Below, one piece after another: positions 60,985 through 64,000 of a stretch of DNA of 64,000 nt. Location: assembly GCF_001941625.1 (NCBI RefSeq), contig NZ_CP016076.1, forward strand, positions 3,348,001-3,412,000. Direction: 5' to 3'. Below the pieces are notes generated by a model that was not told where the DNA came from, ran no database searches, and saw only the letters and a list, made by a program, of their open reading frames with translations. Both the position numbers and the translations under genes were made by a program. Each line of letters begins with the position of its first letter. Within the stretch, counting starts at the first letter, position 1. The DNA comes from Actinoalloteichus fjordicus. GTDB lineage: Bacteria > Actinomycetota > Actinomycetes > Mycobacteriales > Pseudonocardiaceae.

Positions 60985-61443
60985 TCAGGTCGTCGACGGG
61001 GTGAGTCCGGCCGTGCCGACGTCGACTTCGGTGACGATCCGAGTGATCACTGAGGTCACCAGCGTCCGCTCGGCGGCGGGCAGGTCGGCGGCGAGCGCAT
61101 CCAGTTCTGCGACCACGCCGTCGTGGGCCAGCACGGCGAGGCGGGTTCCTGCGTCGGTCAGTGCGATTCGGTAGGCGCGTCGGTCCTGGGAATCGCGAAC
61201 TCGGACGACGAGTTCGCGCCGTTCAACGCGGTCCACGAGACCGGTCAGGCTCGACTTCTCCAGGTTCAGTGCGCGGCACAGGTCCGTCATGCCGACCGGG
61301 CCACGGACCAGCACGCACAGCAGCTGAGCCTGCGCGGAGGTGAGGTCGTGACGACGGCTCACCTCGTCGAAGACGTGGTCAACCAGATGTGCGAGTCGCA
61401 CTACTGCGTCGGCGAACCCCAGCGTCTCGGTCCTGTCGGTCAT
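60985..61443 (-). CDS. MarR-family transcriptional regulator (2)
   Basis: 152 aa winged helix: TDLCRALNLEKSSLTGLVDRVER (recognition helix) and RDSQDRRAYRIALTDAGTRL (wing). ATG 61443 follows GGAGG by 6 nt; the frame extends upstream to 61476 but not with a site. Divergent from the flavoprotein at 61575, with four operator-like sequences between. Confidence 0.93.
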   Translation of the reverse strand: MTDRTETLGFADAVVRLAHLVDHVFDEVSRRHDLTSAQAQLLCVLVRGPVGMTDLCRALNLEKSSLTGLVDRVERRELVVRVRDSQDRRAYRIALTDAGTRLAVLAHDGVVAELDALAADLPAAERTLVTSVITRIVTEVDVGTAGLTPSTT

Positions 61444-61469
61444 GGCGGCCTCCTGACGCCCGAGTGTAG

Positions 61470-61563
61470 TTGACAACGGTTCGCGAAACGAACTAATCTG
61501 GTTCGTATTACGAACAGTCCGCCAAGTAGACAGTTCTTATTGCGAATCATACGTACTGCGAAC
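61470..61563. promoter_or_regulatory. Divergent promoter with four MarR-type operator copies
   Basis: GTTCGCGAAACGAAC (61479), GTTCGTATTACGAAC (61501, perfect dyad), GTTCTTATTGCGAAT (61533) and ATACGTACTGCGAAC (61549) share GTTCG-n5-CGAAC. A + strand promoter TTGACA (61470), 18-bp spacer, TAATCT (61494-61499) has copy 1 in its spacer and copy 2 at the start point. A minus-strand TACACT near 61463 may serve marR. Confidence 0.75.
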
Positions 61564-61574
61564 CTGGAGTGCTC

Positions 61575-62657
61575 ATGCCTGAGACCGTGGTCGTCATCGG
61601 CGGCGGGTATGCCGGAATAGCCGTGGCCAAGGCGCTCGACGACGTGGCCGACGTCGTCCTCGTGGAGCCTCGCGATGCGATGTTCCACAGCGTCGCCGCC
61701 TTACGGGGCGTCGTCGACCCGGAATGGTCCGATCGTCTCTTCCTGCCCTACGACCGGCTGCTCAGCCGAGGGCGGGTCGTACGCGACCGGGCAGTCCAGG
61801 TTGATCCGTCCGGAGTCGTCCTCGGCTCGGGCGCGCGGATCGACGCCGACTTCCTCGTTCTCGCCACCGGGTCTCGATACCCGTTCCCGGCGAAGACCGA
61901 CATCGAGGACGCCGGGCGGGCCACGGCCGCCTTTCGCGGCACACAGAAGGCCCTGGCCGCCGCCGACCGGGTCCTGCTGCTCGGTGCCGGGCCGGTGGGC
62001 CTCGAGCTGGCGGGCGAGATCACGGCGGCGTGGCCGGACAAGTCCGTGACGATCGTCGACCCCGCTTCCGACCTCCTCGGCGGCCGGTTCCCCGCCGACC
62101 TGCGGGCGGAGTTGCGTCGGCAGCTCCACACGCTCGGCGTCGAGCTGCTCCTCGGCACCTCGTTGGCCGAGCAGCCGACCACCGAGCCCGGCATGCCGGG
62201 GACGTTCACGGTGGCCACCAGCGCGGGCGGCAAGGTCACCGCAGACCTCTGGTTCCGCTGCTTCGGCGTCGTGCCGGTGTCGGACTACCTCGCGGACGAG
62301 CTGGCCGGAACTCGGCGACCCGACGGCCATGTCGAGGTCACCCCGGAGCTCCGGCTGCCGGGACAGCGCACGGTGTTCGCCGTCGGCGACCTGCCAGCGA
62401 CCCCCGAAGCCGACACGGCGAGCGCGGCAGGACGACATGCCGAGGTGGTTGCGGGCAACATCCGCGCGATGATCCGGGGCGCGGCCGAACTCGTCGCCTA
62501 CGAGCCCGCTGCCCCGGGCATCGCCCTGCCGCTGGGGCCCGGCGCGGGCGCCGCCTACTCGGACGAACTGGGGCTGCTCGGTGCGGAGACCACGGCGGAG
62601 ATCAAGGGCGCGAACCTGATGGTGGACTTCTACCGGGACTACCTCCGCCTGGACTGA
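61575..62657 (+). CDS. NADH dehydrogenase/FSP1-like FAD oxidoreductase
   Basis: 360 aa. Two dinucleotide-binding motifs: FAD VVVIGGGYAGIAVAKALD (residues about 4-21) and NAD(P) VLLLGAGPVGLELAGEITAAW (about 135). FAVGDLPATPE is the second FAD contact. Similar to type II NADH dehydrogenases and AIFM2/FSP1-like quinone reductases. No membrane helix. ATG 61575 has GGAG 6 nt upstream. Probably MarR-repressed. Confidence 0.9.
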   Translation: MPETVVVIGGGYAGIAVAKALDDVADVVLVEPRDAMFHSVAALRGVVDPEWSDRLFLPYDRLLSRGRVVRDRAVQVDPSGVVLGSGARIDADFLVLATGSRYPFPAKTDIEDAGRATAAFRGTQKALAAADRVLLLGAGPVGLELAGEITAAWPDKSVTIVDPASDLLGGRFPADLRAELRRQLHTLGVELLLGTSLAEQPTTEPGMPGTFTVATSAGGKVTADLWFRCFGVVPVSDYLADELAGTRRPDGHVEVTPELRLPGQRTVFAVGDLPATPEADTASAAGRHAEVVAGNIRAMIRGAAELVAYEPAAPGIALPLGPGAGAAYSDELGLLGAETTAEIKGANLMVDFYRDYLRLD

Positions 62658-62982
62658 GACTTGGGCGCTGCCCGGTGACCTGGCCCCGACGTCGTCGGTC
62701 GAAAGCAGGCGTCGAGCGCTGGTCGAATGCGACGGTCGTCGGCGAGCCGAGGTCGTACGGCGGCACACCACGGCGGTGCGGCCTACCCAGGGTCGCGGCG
62801 TGAAGTCGGCCGTCCGAGCCCGGCACACACCAGGGGTGCCGAGCAACGGACCTCGCGGAATCGACCCGGACACGGCGGGCTCGACGCACCTCGTTAACTC
62901 GATCGGGGTTGGTATGCCCGGCGGGAACGGGATGGCGATCTTTCGGCCCTAACCTCTCCTTCCATTCCCAGGAGGTGAGGCC
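62658..62982. other. Intergenic stretch, no gene seen
   Basis: No convincing frame. The last bases carry the strong ribosome site of the next small gene (AGGAGGTGAGG). Confidence 0.45.
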
Positions 62983-63174
62983 ATGAATACGCAGCACAGT
63001 GGACAGACGTCGATCGTCGTTCGCTGCGGCCCGAGGTGTGAACACGCGACGACGGTGGCCGGTCGCGAGATGCCGCCCCTCGCGTCGCCGGCTCGTCAGC
63101 CGATGCGGCGAGGTCGATTCCGGTGGTCGGCTCGGCGAACGGTCACGGTCCGGCAGCGGGCGGCGGCCCGATGA
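62983..63174 (+). CDS. Small Arg-rich protein with strong ribosome site
   Basis: 63 aa. ATG 62983 lies 8 nt after a near-perfect AGGAGGTGA ribosome site, one of the strongest in the window. The product (MNTQHSGQTSIVVRCGPRCEH...) has two Cys in CGPRC and an Arg-rich tail; no family known. Its stop overlaps the next gene's start as ATGA (63171), so it is translated with it. Confidence 0.65.
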   Translation: MNTQHSGQTSIVVRCGPRCEHATTVAGREMPPLASPARQPMRRGRFRWSARRTVTVRQRAAAR

Positions 63175-63812
63175 ACGGCGAGGTCCAGCGGTCGTTCACC
63201 CAGGACACGCTGCCGAAGTCCGGACTGTGGCTGGACCGTCATCAGGTCGTCGGGACGCGACCCGCCGAGGGAACCCTGGTCGTGGCCCGGTGTGGTCGGT
63301 CGATGCGGGTCGGGCCGCCGCCGGAACGGGTCATCGCCGGGATCAGGCTGACCGCGTCGCGCCCGTGCTGGGACTGCGAGGAGGCAGCCGCGGGGCGGCG
63401 ACCGGGAGCGACGAATCCGGCCAGACCGGTTCCGCCCCGTTCTGATCGGGAACGGTTGATCCGCGTGAAGATCGGGATGGCGCCGGAATCGCACCGGGTG
63501 GCGCACGTCTGCTTGTCGCTGGCACCGGTCGCGGGCCTGCTGCGTACGCGGTGCGGCCAGTGGCTGTCCGTCTCGGACGTCGACGTGCTCGCGTCGGACC
63601 ACGGGGCACCCTGCCCGTCCTGCCTGGTGACATCGCTGTTATCGGGCCCGCGTCCCCGGGCCGCGTGCGTGCGGTACGGCCGGATGGCGCCTGCTGAGAC
63701 GCGAGGATTCGGCTGGGCCGGTCGCAGGCCGACCCGCGCGCGAGCAGGCCGTGGGAGTCGGCAGCCTGCTTCGGTCCGAGGAGGTCGGACGCTGCGGCTT
63801 CGCCGCCACTGA
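63171..63812 (+). CDS. Protein with two Cys-rich zinc-ribbon-like motifs
   Basis: 213 aa. Two Cys pairs resemble zinc ribbons: RCGRSM with RPCWDCE, and TRCGQWL with PCPSCL (about residues 45-150). C-terminal tail Arg-rich. I cannot assign a family. Start codon overlap with the preceding small gene shows a two-gene operon. Nearby spacing to the next gene (about 120 bp) gives no clear link. Confidence 0.6.
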   Translation: MNGEVQRSFTQDTLPKSGLWLDRHQVVGTRPAEGTLVVARCGRSMRVGPPPERVIAGIRLTASRPCWDCEEAAAGRRPGATNPARPVPPRSDRERLIRVKIGMAPESHRVAHVCLSLAPVAGLLRTRCGQWLSVSDVDVLASDHGAPCPSCLVTSLLSGPRPRAACVRYGRMAPAETRGFGWAGRRPTRARAGRGSRQPASVRGGRTLRLRRH

Positions 63813-63934
63813 CCCGGATCGTCCGACGCCGCCGTCGACCAGCACTCGGACCTGCCGAGCCTGCGCGTCATCGGGCACCGCCGTGGCCTACGGTTGTTGA
63901 TCGACACGGTCAGCGGCGGCGGAGGGCGAAACGG

Positions 63935-64000
63935 GTGCGCGAACGGTCGATCGAAGAGTTCCTGGATCAACTCGCCGCGCGCGAACCCACCCCCGGCGGG
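63935..64000 (+). CDS. Cyclodeaminase/cyclohydrolase-family protein (3' partial)
   Basis: The visible 22 residues (RERSIEEFLDQLAARE, then PTPGG) are the family's N-terminus: a short helix and a Gly-rich turn typical of formiminotetrahydrofolate cyclodeaminase/methenyl-THF cyclohydrolase. GTG 63935 follows GGAGG by 9 nt. Cut by the window edge. Confidence 0.55.
   Translation, partial: MRERSIEEFLDQLAAREPTPGG

Overview
The window is very GC-rich, with actinobacterial codon use, many GTG starts, SARP/MarR/TetR/MerR regulators and TANNNT-type leaderless promoters. It fits a filamentous actinomycete; a member of the Pseudonocardiaceae/Actinosynnema group is my guess, with no rRNA or tRNA here to settle it. 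Both ends cut genes: a GGDEF-EAL protein on the left and a cyclodeaminase on the right.

The centre (about 8.2-37.1 kb) is a complete-looking biosynthetic locus that I read as a nocardicin-type monocyclic beta-lactam cluster. It encodes the three dedicated enzymes for L-4-hydroxyphenylglycine (HmaS/NocF, Hmo/NocN, HpgT/NocG), an AfsR/SARP activator (NocR), a P450 (NocL), a lipoprotein esterase (NocK), an ACC-deaminase-like PLP enzyme (NocJ), an MbtH protein (NocI), an MFS exporter (NocH), and two NRPSs. The NRPSs read A-T-C-A-T-C-A-T-E-C (NocA) and A-T-C-A-T-TE (NocB). They are followed by an overlapping SAM-binding protein in the position expected of Nat, and by a GNAT. Adenylation-domain codes read by eye are alike in modules 1, 3 and 5, match serine in module 4 and suggest a basic residue in module 2. 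That fits the known precursor Hpg-Arg-D-Hpg-Ser-Hpg. The C5 domain has the HHHxxxDG motif tied to beta-lactam closure, and the thioesterase has the extra histidine tied to epimerisation, each within 1-3 residues of the Nocardia uniformis NocB numbering as I recall it. The genes form divergent units: nocN-R-L (+), nocI-J-K (-), nocH (+), nocF-G (-), and nocA-B-nat-GNAT (+). Likely control points lie in the nocF/nocA and nocI/nocH gaps.

Left of the cluster (0-8 kb) are a VOC protein, a secreted lipoprotein of the EEP nuclease fold, a lone tyrosine recombinase, a secreted protein with a clear terminator, and a GNAT, followed by about 1.3 kb without convincing genes.

Right of the cluster (37-64 kb) is accessory chromosome made of small regulator/target units. 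These are AraC plus an NmrA-like reductase, two imine-reductase-like oxidoreductases (one with a divergent MerR), an APH-fold kinase, and a TetR gene with two identical-core operators. They also include a heterodimeric ABC exporter with complementary broken ATP sites, two PPOX-fold proteins, a TrxR-like flavoprotein, an SNF2 ATPase-SWIM operon with a strong terminator, and a possible toxin/immunity pair of unusual base composition. The last are an acyl-CoA dehydrogenase and a MarR/NADH-dehydrogenase-like divergent pair with four operator copies. At least seven genes show a TANNNT box 6-7 nt before the start codon, so leaderless transcription seems common here.
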